Assembly (NCBI RefSeq): GCF_029227915.1 | Contig: NC_079888.1 | Location: 434,001-498,000, forward strand | Length of the DNA stretch: 64,000 nt | Source of the DNA: Hydractinia symbiolongicarpus | Lineage: Eukaryota; Cnidaria; Hydrozoa; Anthoathecata; Hydractiniidae | Reading direction: 5' to 3' | Part shown: positions 1 through 12,300 of the stretch, one piece after another | Position numbering within the stretch: the stretch's first letter is position 1 | How the letters are laid out: every line of letters begins with the position of its first letter | Translations under genes and position numbers: made by a program | The notes under the pieces: generated by a model | What the model saw: the letters and a program-made list of their open reading frames with translations, nothing else | Database searches by the model: none | What the model was told of the DNA's origin: nothing

Positions 1-373
1 TGGTCCCACAGTAAAAAATGACTTATTTATCGAAATTTTTAAATAAACCGCTACCACAGGTTCCAGTGTAACCGCTGAGTTCCGGCAATCATGTCAAATT
101 AAGAAGATTGTCATTCCTTGGAGTCCAATTGGCTCATTTATCACATTTATAAGATCACAGTCCAAAATCAGTCCAATTAAGTCCCACAGTCAATCGTTTC
201 ACTTTTAAAAGCGATACAACTTAGTAATATCGGAACAAAATCACTAAATACATGTTGGTACGAATATGTGACGCAACCGTTGTAACTCAAACGGATTGAC
301 ACCGTTAAAAAGACAATGAAATGTAGTTTTTGAAACTGTCTCTATTTCTTCAGCGTGAACTAACGGCTATGAT
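1..373 (+). repeat. Representative satellite monomer
   Basis: This is a typical unit, given for reference. It is AT-rich and has no convincing protein-coding content. The 10-mer GTCCCACAGT occurs twice, near 3 and at 181. The segment 277-306 contains CCGTT, AACGG and CCGTT in succession, so either of two short hairpins (277-294 or 290-306) could form. Variants in the first 80 bases define recognisable subtypes: TTATTTATCGAAATTTTTAA, TTATTAATCTTAATTTTTAA, TTATTTATCTTAATATTTAA, TTATTTATCTAAACTTTTAA and TTATTTATCTAATGTTTTAA. I do not recognise this satellite as a named family. Confidence 0.9.
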
Positions 374-2610
374 TGGTCCCACAGTAAAAAATGACTTATT
401 AATCTTAATTTTTAAATGAAGCACTACCACACCGCCCAGTGCAATCGCTGAGTTTCATTAATCCTGTCAAATTAAGAAGAATGTCATTCCTTGGAGTCCA
501 ATTGGCTCATTTATCACATTTATCAGGTCACAGTCCAGAATCATTTCAACTAAGTCCCGCAGTCAAACGGTTCACCGTTAAAAGCGATACATCTTAGTAA
601 TATCGGAACAAAATCACTAAATACATGTTGGTACGAATATGTGACGCAACCGTTGTAACTCAAACGGATTGACACCGCTAAAAAGACAATGAAATGTAGT
701 TTTTGAAACTGTCTCTATTTCTTCAGCGTGAACTAACGGCTAGGATTGGTCCCACAGTAAAAAATGACTTATTTATCGAAATTTTTAAATGAAGCGCTAC
801 CACAGGGACCAGTGTAATCGCTGAGTTCCGGCAATCATGTCAAATTAAGAAGATTGTCATTCCTTGGAGTCCAATTGGCTCATTTATCACATTTATAAGA
901 TCACAGTCCAGAAACAGTTCAATTAATTCCCACAGTCAATCGTTTCACTTTTAAAAGCGATACAACTTAGTAATATCGGAAAAAAATCAATACACACATG
1001 TTGGTACGAATATGTGACGCAACAGTTGTAACTCAAACGGATTGACACCGTTAGAAAGTCAATGAAATGCAGTTTTTGAAACTGTCTCTATTTCTTCAGC
1101 GTGAAATAACGGCTAGGATTGGTCCCACAGTAAAAAATGACTTATTTATCTCAATTTTTAAATAAAACGCTACAGCAGCGCCCAGTGTAATCGCTGAGTT
1201 CCAGCAATCATGTCAAATTAAGAAGAATGTCATTCCTTATAGTCCAATTGGCTCATTTAGCACATTTATCAGGTTACAGTCCAGAATCAGTTCAATTAAG
1301 TCCCACAGTCAGTCGTTTAACATTTAAAAGCAATACAACTTAGTTATATCGGAACAAAATCACTAAATACATATTGGTACGAATATGTGACGCAACCGTT
1401 GTAACTCAAACGGATTGACACCGTTAGAAGGTCAATGAAATGTAGTTTTTGAAACTGTCTCCATTTCTTCAGCGCGAACTAACGGATAGGATTGGTCCCA
1501 CAGTAAAAAATAACTTATTTATCGAAATTTTTAAATGAAGCGCTACCACAGGGTCCAGTGTAATCGCTGAGTTTCGGCAATTATGTCGAGTTAAAAAGAA
1601 TGTTATTTCTTGGAGTTCAATTGGCTCATTTATCACATTTATCAGGTCACAGTCCAGAATCATTTCACCTAAGTCCCACAGTCAATCGGTTCACCGTTAA
1701 AAGCGATACAACTTAGTTATATCGGAACAAAATCACTAAATACATGTTGGTACGAATATGTGACGCAACCGTTGTAACTCAAACGGATTGACACCGTTAA
1801 AAAGACAATGAAATGTAGTTTTTGAAACTGTCTCTATTTCTTCAGCGTGAACTAACGGCTAGGATTGGTCCCACAGTAAAAAATGACTTATTTATCGAAA
1901 TTTTGAAATGAAACGCTACCACAGGGTCCAGGGTAATCGCTGAGTTCCGGCAATCATGTCAAATTAAGAAGATTGTCATTCCTTGGAGTCTAATTGGCTC
2001 ATTTATCACATTTACAAGATCAAAGTCCAAAATCAGTCCAATTAAGTCCCACAGTCAATCGTTTCACTTTTTAAAAGCGATACAACTTAGTAATATTGGA
2101 AAAAATCGCTAAATGCATGTTGGTTTCAATATGTGAAGCAACCGTTGTAAGTCAAACGGATTAGCACCGTTAGAAAATCATTGAAAGGTAGTTTTTAAAA
2201 CTGTCTCTATTTCTTCAGCGTGAACTAATGGATAGGATTGCTCCCACAGTAAAAAATGACTTATTTATCGAAATTTTTAAATAAAGCGCTACCACAGGGT
2301 CCAGTGTAATCGCTGAGTTCCGGCAATCATGTCAAGTTAAAAAGAATGTTATTTCTTGGAGTTCAATTGGCTCATTTATCACATTTATAAGATCACAGTC
2401 CAAAATCTATCCAATTAAGTCCCACAGTCAATCGTTTCACTTTTAAAAGCGATACAACTTAGTAATATCGGAAAAAATCGCTAAATACATGTTGGTTCGA
2501 ATATGTAAAGCAACCGTTGTAAGTCAAACGGATTAACACCGTTAGAAAGTCAATGAAAGGTAGTTTTTAAAACTGTCTCTATTTCTTCAGCGTGAACTAA
2601 CGGATAGGAT

Positions 2611-4844
2611 TGGTCCCACAGTAAAAAATTACTTATTTATCGAAATGTTTAAATAAAGCGCTACCACAGGTTCCAGTGTAATCGCTGAGTTCCGGCAATC
2701 ATGTCAATTTAAAAAGAATGTTATTTCTTGGAGTTCAATTGGCTCATTTATCACATTTATAAGGTCACAGTCCAGAAACAGTTCAATTAATTCCATAGTC
2801 AATCGATTCACTTTTAAAAGCGATACAACTTAGTTATATCGGAACATAATCATTAAATACATGTTGGTACGAATATGTGACGCAACTGTTGTAACTCAAA
2901 CGGATTGCCACCCTTAAAATGACAATGAAATGTAGTTTTTGAAACTGTCTCTATTTCTTCAGCGTGAACTAACGGCTATGATTGGTCCCACAGTAAAAAA
3001 TGACTTATTAATCTTAATTTTTAAATGAAGCACTAACACACCGCCCAGTGTAATCGCTGAGTTTCATTAATCCTGTCAAATTAAGAAGAATGTCATTCCT
3101 TGGAGTCCAATTGGCTCATTTATCACATTTATCAGGTCACAGTCCAGAATCAGTTGAACTAAGTCCCACAGTTAATCGGTTCACCGTTAAAAGCGATACA
3201 ACTTAGTAATATCGGAACAAAATCACTAAATACATGTTCGTACGAATATGTGACGCAACCGTTGTAACTGAAACGGATTGACACGGTTAATAAGACAATG
3301 AAATGTAGTTTTGGAAACTGTCCCTATTTCTTCAGCGTAAACTAACGGATAGGATTGGTCCCACAGTAAAAAATGACTTATTTATCGAAATTTTTAAATG
3401 AAGCGCTACCACAGGGTCCAGTGTAATCGCTGAGTTCCGGCAATTATGTCGAGTTAAAAAGAATGTTATTTCTAGGAGTTCAATTGGCTCATTTATCACA
3501 TTTATCAGGTCACAGTCCAGAATCATTTCAATTAAGTCCCACAGTCAATCGTTTCACTTTTAAAAGCGATACAACTTAGTAATATCGGAAAAAATCGCTA
3601 AATACATGTTGGTTCGAATATGTAAAGCAACCGTTGTAAGTCAAACGGATTAACACCGTTAGAAAGTCAATGAAAGGTAGTTTTTAAAACTGTCTCTATT
3701 TCTTCAGCGTGAACTAACGGATAGGATTGGTCCCACAGTAAAAAATGACTTATTTATCGAAATGTTTAAATAAAGCGCTACCACAGGTTCTAGTATAATC
3801 GCTGAGTTCCGGCAATCATGTCAATTTAAAAAGAATGTTATTTCTTGGAGTTCAATTGGCTCATTTATCACATTTATAAGGTCACAGTCCAGAAACAGTT
3901 CAATTAATTCCACAGTCAATCGTTTCACTTTTAAAAGCGATACAACTTAGTTATATCGGAACATTATCATTAAATACATGTTGGTACGAATATGTGACGC
4001 AACTGTTGTAACTCAAACGGATTGCCACCCTTAAAATGACAATGAAATGTAGTTTTTGAAACTGTCTCTATTTCTTCAGCGTGAACTAACGGCTATGATT
4101 GGTCCAACAGTAAAAAATGACTTATTAATCCTAATTTTTAAATGAAGCACTAACACACCGCCCAGTGTAATCGCTGAGTTTCATTAATCCTGTCAAATTA
4201 AGAAGAATGTCATTCCTTGGAGTCCAATTGGCTCATTTATCACATTTATCAGGTCACAGTCCAGAATCAGTTGAACTAAGTCCCACAGTTAATCGGTTCA
4301 CCGTTAAAAGCGATACAACTTAGTAATATCGGAACAAAATCACTAAATACATGTTTGTACGAATATGTGACGCAACCGTTGTAACTGAAACGGATTGACA
4401 CCGTTAATAAGACAATGAAATGTAGTTTTTGAAACTGTCCCTATTTCTTCAGCGTAAACTAACGGATAGGATTGGTCCCACAGTAAAAAATGACTTATTT
4501 ATCGAAATTTTTAAATGAACCACTACCACAGGGTCCAGTGTAATCGCTGAGTTCCGGCAATTATGTCGAGTTAAAAAGAATGTTATTTCTAGGAGTTCAA
4601 TTGGCTCAATTATCACATTTATCAGGTCACAGTCCAGAATCATTTCAATTAAGTCCCACAGTCAATCGTTTCACTTTTAAAAGCGATACAACTTAGTAAT
4701 ATCGGAAAAAATCGCTAAATACATGTTGGTTCGAATATGTGAAGCAACCGTTGTAAGTCAAACGGATTGACACCGTTAGAAAGTCAATGAAAGGTAGTTT
4801 TTGAAACTGTCTCTATTTCTTCAGCATGAGCTAACGGATAGGAT
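2611..4844 (+). repeat. Tandem trimer duplication, 1117-bp unit
   Basis: Units 2611-3727 and 3728-4844 are two copies of the same three-monomer series. The series is a GAAATGTTTAAATAAAG subtype, then a TTATTAATCTTAATTTTTAA subtype, then a TTATCGAAATTTTTAAATGA subtype. They share rare features such as GGAACATAATC or GGAACATTATC and CCACCCTTAAAATGAC. A more diverged third round may start at 4845. The whole structure is repeated 8573 bp downstream. Confidence 0.85.
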
Positions 4845-7827
4845 TGGTCCCACAGTAAAAAATGACTTATTTATTGAAATTTTTAAATAAAGCGCTACCA
4901 CAGGGTCCAGTGTAAACGCTGAGTTCCGGCAATCATGTCAAGTTAAAAAGAATGTTATTTCTTGGAGTTCAATTGGCTCATTTATCACATTTATAAGGTC
5001 ACATTCCAGAAACAGTTCAATTAATTCCACAGTCAATCGTTTCACTTTTAAAAGCGATACAACTTAGTTATATGGGAACAAAATCATTAAATACATGTTG
5101 GTACGAATATGTGACACAACCGTTGCAACTCAAACAGATTGCCACCGTTAAAAAGACAATGAAATGTAGTTTTTGAAACTGTCTCTATTTCTTCAGCGTG
5201 AACTAACGGCTAGGATTGGTCTCACAGTACAAAATGACTTATTAATCTTAATTTTTAAATGAAGCACTATCACACCGCCCAGTGTAATCACTGAGTTCCG
5301 GCAATCATGTCGAGTTAAAAAGAATGCTATTTCTTGGAGTCCAATTGGCTCATTTATCACATTTATCAGGTCACAGTCCAGAATCAGTTAAACTAAGTCC
5401 CACAGTTAATCGGTTCACCGTTAAAAGCGATACAACTTAGTAAAATCGGAACAAAATCACTAAATACATGTTGGTACGAATATGTGACGCAACCGTTGTA
5501 ACTCAAACGGATTGACACCGTTAAAAAGACAATGAAATGTAGTTTTTGAAACTGTCTCTATTTCTTCAGCGTGAACTAACGGATAGGATTGGTCCCATAG
5601 TAAAAAATTACTTAATTATCGAAATTTTTAAATGAAGCGCTACCACAGGGTCCAGTGTAATCGCTGAGTTCCGGCAATCATGTCGAGTTAAAAAGAATGT
5701 TATTTCTTGGATTTCAATTGGCTCATTTATCACATTTATAAGATCACAGTCCAGAATCAGTCCAATTAAGTCCCACAGTCAATAGTTTCAATTTTAAAAG
5801 CGATACAACTTAGTAATATCGGAACAAAATCACTAAATACATGTTGGTTCGAATATGTGAAGCAACCGTTGTAACTCAAACGGATTGCCACCGTTAGAAA
5901 GACAATGAAATGTAGTTTTTAAAACTGTCTCTATTTCTTCAGCGTGAATTAACGGCTAGGATTGGTCCCAGAATAAAAAATGACTTATTTATCTTAATTT
6001 TTAAATAAAGCGCTACCACACCGCCCAGTGTAATCGCTGAGTCCCAGCAATCATGTCAAATTAAGAAGAATGTCATTCCTTGGAGTCCACTTGGCTCATT
6101 TATCACATTTATCAGGTTACAGTCCAGAATCAGTTCAACTAAGTCCCACAGTCAATCGGTTCACCGTTAAAAGCGATACAACTTAGTAATATCGGAACAA
6201 AGTCACAAAATACATGTTGGTACGAATATGTGACGCAACCGTTGTAACTCAAACGGATTGGCACCGTTAAAAAGACAATGAAATGTAGTTTTTGAAACTG
6301 TCTCTATTTCTTCAGCGTGAACTAACGGATAGGATTGGTCCCATAGTAAAAAATTACTTATTTATCGAGATTTTTAAATAAAGCGCTACCACAGGGTCCA
6401 GTGTAATCGCTGAGTTCCGGCAATCATGTCGAGTTAAAAAGAATGTTATTTCTTGGAGTTCAATTGGCTCATTTATCACATTTATAAGATCACAGTCCAA
6501 AATCAGTCCAATTAAGTCCCACAGTCAATTGTTTCACTTTTAAAAGCGATACAAGTTAGTAATATCGGAACAAAATCACTAAATACATGTTGGTACAAAT
6601 TGTTGACGCAACCGTTGTAACTCAAACGGATTGACACCGTTAAAAAGACAATGAAATGTAGTTTTTGAAACTGTCTCTATTTCTTCAGCGTGAACTAACG
6701 GTTAGGATTGGTCTCACAGTACAAAATGACTTATTAATCTTAATTTTTAAATGAAGCACTATCACACCGCCCAGTGTAATCGCTGAGTTTCATTAATTCT
6801 GTCAAATTAAGAAGAATGTCATTCCTTGGAGTCCAATTGGCTCATTTATCACCTTTATCAGGTCACAGTCCAGAATCATTTCAACTAAGTCCCACAGTCA
6901 ATCGGTTCACCGTTAAAAGCGATACAACTTAGTAATATCGAAACAAAATCACTAAATATATGTTGGTTCGAATATGTGACGCAACCGTTGTAACTCAAAC
7001 GGATTGACACCGTTAAAAAGACAATGAAATGTAGTTTTTGAAACTGTCTCTCTTTCTTCAGCGTGAATTAACGGATAGGATTGGTCCCACAGTAAAAAAT
7101 GACTTATTTATCTAAAGTTTTAAATGAAGCGCTACCGCAGGGTCCAGTGTAATCGCTGAATTCCATCAATCTTGTCAAATTAAGAAGAATGTCATTCCTT
7201 GGAGTCCAATTGGCTCATTTATCACCTTTATCAGGTCACAGTCCAGAATCGGTTCAACTAAGTTCCACAGTCAATCGGTTTACCGTTAAAAGCGATACAA
7301 CTTAGTAATATCGGAACAAAATCACTAAATACATGTTGGTACGAATATGTGACGCAACCGTTGTAACTCAAACGGATTGCCAGCGTTAAAAAGACAATGA
7401 AATGTAGTTTTTGAAAATGTCTCTATTTTTTTAGCTTGAACTAACGGCTAGGATTGATCCCACAGTAAAAAATGACTTATTAATCTTAATTTTTAAATGA
7501 AGCACTACCACACCGCCCAGTGTAATCGCTGAGTTTCATTAATCCTGTCAAATTAAGAAGAATGTCATTCCCTGGAGTCCAATTGGCTCATTTATCACAT
7601 TTATCAGGTCACAGTCCAGAATCATTTCAACTAAGTCCCACAGTCAATCGGTTCACCGTTAAAAGCGATGCAACTTAGTAATATCGGAACAAAATCACTA
7701 AATACATGTTGGTACGAATATGTGACGCAACCGTTGTAACTCAAACGGATTGACACCGTTAAAAAGACAATGAAATGTAGTTTTTGAAACTGTCTCTATT
7801 TCTTCAGCGTTAACTAACGGATAGGAT

Positions 7828-9319
7828 TGGTCCCACAGTAAAAAATGACTTATTTATCGAAATTTTTAAATAAACCGCTACCACAGGTTCCAGTGTAATC
7901 GCTGAGTTCCGGCAATCATGTCAAATTAAGAAGATTGTCATTCCTTGGAGTCTAATTGGCTCATTTATCACATTTATAAGATCACAGTCCAAAATCAGTC
8001 CAATTAAGTCCCACAGTCAATCGTTTCACTTTTAAAAGCGATACAACTTAGTAATATCGGAACAAAATCACTAAATACATGTTGGTACGAATATGTGACG
8101 CAACCGTTGTAACTCAAACGGATTGACACCGTTAAAAAGACAATGAAATGTAGTTTTTGAAACTGTCCCTATTTCTTCAGCGTGAACTAACGGCTATGAT
8201 TGGTCCCACAGTAAAAAATGACTTATTAATCTTAATTTTTAAATGAAGCACTACCACACCGCCCAGTGCAATCGCTGAGTTTCATTAATCCTGTCAAATT
8301 AAGAAGAATGTCATTCCTTGGAGTCCAATTGGCTCATTTATCACATTTATCAGGTCACAGTCCAGAATCATTTCAACTAAGTCCCGCAGTCAAACGGTTC
8401 ACCGTTAAAAGCGATACATCTTAGTAATATCGGAACAAAATCACTAAATACATGTTGGTACGAATATGTGACGCAACCGTTGTAACTCAAACGGATTGAC
8501 ACCGCTAAAAAGACAATGAAATGTAGTTTTCGAAACTGTCTCTATTTCTTCAGCGTGAACTAACGGCTAGGATTGGTCCCACAGTAAAAAATGACTTATT
8601 TATCGAAATTTTTAAATAAACCGCTACCACAGGTTCCAGTGTAATCGCTGAGTTCCGGCAATCATGTCAAATTAAGAAGATTGTCATTCCTTGGAGTCTA
8701 ATTGGCTCATTTATCACATTTATAAGATCACAGTCCAAAATCAGTCCAATTAAGTCCCACAGTCAATCGTTTCACTTTTAAAAGCGATACAACTTAGTAA
8801 TATCGGAACAAAATCACTAAATACATGTTGGTACGAATATGTGACGCAACCGTTGTAACTTAAACGGATTTACACCGTTAAAAAGACAATGAAATGTAGT
8901 TTTTGAAACTGTCTCTATTTCTTCAGCGTGAACTAACGGCTATGATTGGTCCCACAGTAAAAAATGACTTATTAATCTTAATTTTTAAATGAAGCACTAC
9001 CACACCGCCCAGTGCAATCGCTGAGTTTCATTAATCCTGTCAAATTAAGAAGAATGTCATTCCTTGGAGTCCAATTGGCTCATTTATCACATTTATCAGG
9101 TCACAGTCCAGAATCATTTCAACTAAGTCCCGCAGTCAAACGGTTCACCGTTAAAAGCGATACATCTTAGTAATATCGGAACAAAATCACTAAATACATG
9201 TTGGTACGAATATGTGACGCAACCGTTGTAACTCAAACGGATTGACACCGCTAAAAAGACAATGAAATGTAGTTTTCGAAACTGTCTCTATTTCTTCAGC
9301 GTGAACTAACGGCTAGGAT
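7828..9319 (+). repeat. Tandem dimer duplication, 746-bp unit
   Basis: Monomers starting at 7828 and 8201 are repeated at 8574 and 8947. The first unit has AAATAAACCGCTACCACAGG. The second has CCCAGTGCAATCGC followed by GTCCCGCAGTCAAACGG. Both variants are rare elsewhere in the window apart from positions 1-746, which are the same dimer one 23-mer earlier. Confidence 0.83.
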
Positions 9320-12300
9320 TGGTCCCACAGTAAAAAATGACTTATTTATCGAAATTTTTAAATGAAGCGCTACCACAGGGACCAGTGTAATCGCTGAGTT
9401 CCGGCAATCATGTCAAATTAAGAAGATTGTCATTCCTTGGAGTCCAATTGGCTCATTTATCACATTTATAAGATCACAGTCCAGAAACAGTTCAATTAAT
9501 TCCCACAGTCAATCGTTTCACTTTTAAAAGCGATACAACTTAGTAATATCGGAAAAAAATCAATACATACATGTTGGTACGAATATGTGACGCAACAGTT
9601 GTAACTCAAACGGATTGACACCGTTAGAAAGTCAATGAAATGCAGTTTTTGAAACTGTCTCTATTTCTTCAGCGCGAAATAACGGCTAGGATTGGTCCCA
9701 CAGTAAAAAATGATTTATTTATCTCAATTTTTAAATAAAACGCTACAACAGCGCCCAGTGTAATCGCTGAGTTCCAGCAATCATGTCAAATTAAGAAGAA
9801 TGTCATTCCTTATAGTCCAATTGGCTCATTTATCACATTTATCAGGTTACAGTGCAGAATCAGTTCAATTAAGTCCCACAATCAGTCGTTTAACATTTAA
9901 AAGCAATACAACTTAGTAATAGCCGAAGAAAATCACTAAATGCATATTGGTACGAATATGTGACGCAACCGTTGTAACTCAAACGGATTGACACCGTTAG
10001 AAGGTCAATGAAATGTAGTTTTTGAAACTGTCTCCATTTCTTCAGCGCGAACTAACGGATAGGATTGGTCCCACAGTAAAAAATAACTTATTTATCGAAA
10101 TTTTTAAATGAAGCGCTACCACAGGGTCCAGTGTAATCGCTGAGTTTCGGCAATTATGTCGAGTTAAAAAGAATGTTATTTCTGGGAGTTCAATTGGCTC
10201 ATTTATCACATTTATCAGGTCACAGTCCAGAATCATTTCAACTAAGTCCCACAGTCAATCGGTTCACCGTTAAAAGCGATACAACTTAGTTATATCGGAA
10301 CAAAATCACTAAATACATGTTGGTACGAATATGTGACGCAACCGTTGTAACTCAAACGGATTGACACCGTTAAAAAGACAATGAAATGTAGTTTTTGAAA
10401 CTGTCTCTATTTCTTCAGCGTGAACTAACGGCTAGGATTGGTCCCACAGTAAAAAATGACTTATTTATCGAAATTTTTAAATGAAACGCTACCACAGGGT
10501 CCAGGGTAATCGCTGAGTTCCGGCAATCATGTCAAATTAAGAAGATTGTCATTCCTTGGAGTCTAATTGGCTCATTTATCACATTTACAAGATCACAGTC
10601 CAAAATCAGTCCAATTAAGTCCCACAGTCAATCGTTTCACTTTTTAAAAGCGATACAACTTAGTAATATTGGAAAAAATCGCTAAATGCATGTTGGTTTG
10701 AATATGTGAAGCAACCGTTGTAAGTCAAACGGATTAGCAGCGTTAGAAAATCATTGAAAGGTAGTTTTTAAAACTGTCTCTATTTCTTCAGCGTGAACTA
10801 ATGGATAGGATTGCTCCCACAGTAAAAAATGATTTATTTATCGAAATTTTTAAATAAAGCGCTACCACAGGGTCCAGTGTAATCGCTGAGTTCCGGCAAT
10901 CATGTCAAGTTAAAAAGAATGTTATTTCTTGGAGTTCAATTGGCTCATTTATCACATTTATAAGATCACAGTCCAAAATCTATCCAATTAAGTCCCACAG
11001 TCAATCGTTTCACTTTTAAAAGCGATACAACTTAGTAATATCGGAAAAAATCGCTAAATACATGTTGGTTCGAATATGTAAAGCAACCGTTGTAAGTCAA
11101 ACGGATTAACACCGTTAGAAAGTCAATGAAAGGTAGTTTTTAAAACTGTCTCTATTTCTTCAGCGTGAACTAACGGATAGGATTGGTCCCACAGGAAAAA
11201 ATTACTTATTTATCGAAATGTTTAAATAAAGCGCTACCACAGGTTCCAGTGTAATCGCTGAGTTCCTGCAATCATGTCAAGTTAAAAAGAATGTTATTTC
11301 TTGGAGTTCAATTGGCTCATTTATCATATTTATAAGGTCACAGTCCAGAAACAGTTCAATTAATTCCATAGTCAATCGGTTCACTTTTAAAAGCGATACA
11401 ACTTAGTTATATCGGAACATAATCATTAAATACATGTTGGTACGAATATGTGACGCAACTGTTGTAACTCAAACGGATTGCCACCCTTAAAATGACAATG
11501 AAATGTAGTTTTTGAAACTGTCTCTATTTCTTCAGCGTGAACTAACGGCTATGATTGGTCCCACAGTAAAAAATGACTTATTAATCTTAATTTTTAAATG
11601 AAGCACTAACACACCGCCCAGTGTAATCGCTGAGTTTCATTAATCCTGTCAAATTAAGAAGAATGTCATTCCTTGGAGTCCAATTGGCTCATTTATCACA
11701 TTTATCAGGTCACAGTCCAGAATCAGTTGAACTAAGTCCCACAGTTAATCGGTTCACCGTTAAAAGCGATACAACTTAGTAATATCGGAACAAAATCACT
11801 AAATACATGTTGGTACGAATATGTGACGCAACCGTTGTAGCTGAAACGGATTGACACGGTTAATAAGACAATGAAATTTAGTTTTTGAAACTGTCCCTAT
11901 TTCTTCAGCGTAAACTAACGGATAGGATTGGTCCCACAGTAAAAAATGACTTATTTATCGAAATTTTTAAATGAAGCGCTACCACAGGGTCCAGTGTGAT
12001 CGCTGAGTTCCGGCAATTATGTCGAGTTAAAAAGAATGTTATTTCTAGGAGTTCAATTGGCTCATTTATCACATTTATCAGGTCACAGTCCAGAATCATT
12101 TCAATTAAGTCCCACAGTCAATCGTTTCACTTTTAAAAGCGATACAACTTAGTAATATCGGAAAAAATCGCTAAATACATGTTGGTTCGAATATGTAAAG
12201 CAACCGTTGTAAGTCAAACGGATTAACACCGTTAGAAAGTCAATGAAAGGTAGTTTTTAAAACTGTCTCTATTTCTTCAGCGTGAACTAACGGATAGGAT

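Larger units (their letters stand above)
1..8573 (+). repeat. 23-monomer higher-order block, copy 1
   Basis: Positions 1 to about 5290 match 8574 to about 13860 at a constant offset of 8573 bp, with shared private variants such as AAATAAACCGCTACCACAGG at the start. After about 5590 the match continues at an offset of 8945 and then 8944, because copy 2 holds one extra monomer and a 1-bp deletion. Homology at this offset fades at about 7080. The left edge is cut by the window, so the true unit may be longer. Within it are a trimer duplication (2611-4844) and the first half of a dimer duplication (7828-8573). Confidence 0.88.

Noticed and set aside
1469-1663. Recurring minus-strand open frame of about 64 codons in many monomers (also at 3332, 4449, 10042, 11905, 13022, 60876, 61992, 63108, and longer forms at 54210 and 60132)
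   Set aside because: It is kept similar only because the DNA repeat is homogenised. It is broken by stops or indels in most monomers, has no recognisable domain, and its variation follows the DNA subtypes with no codon-position bias that I can see.
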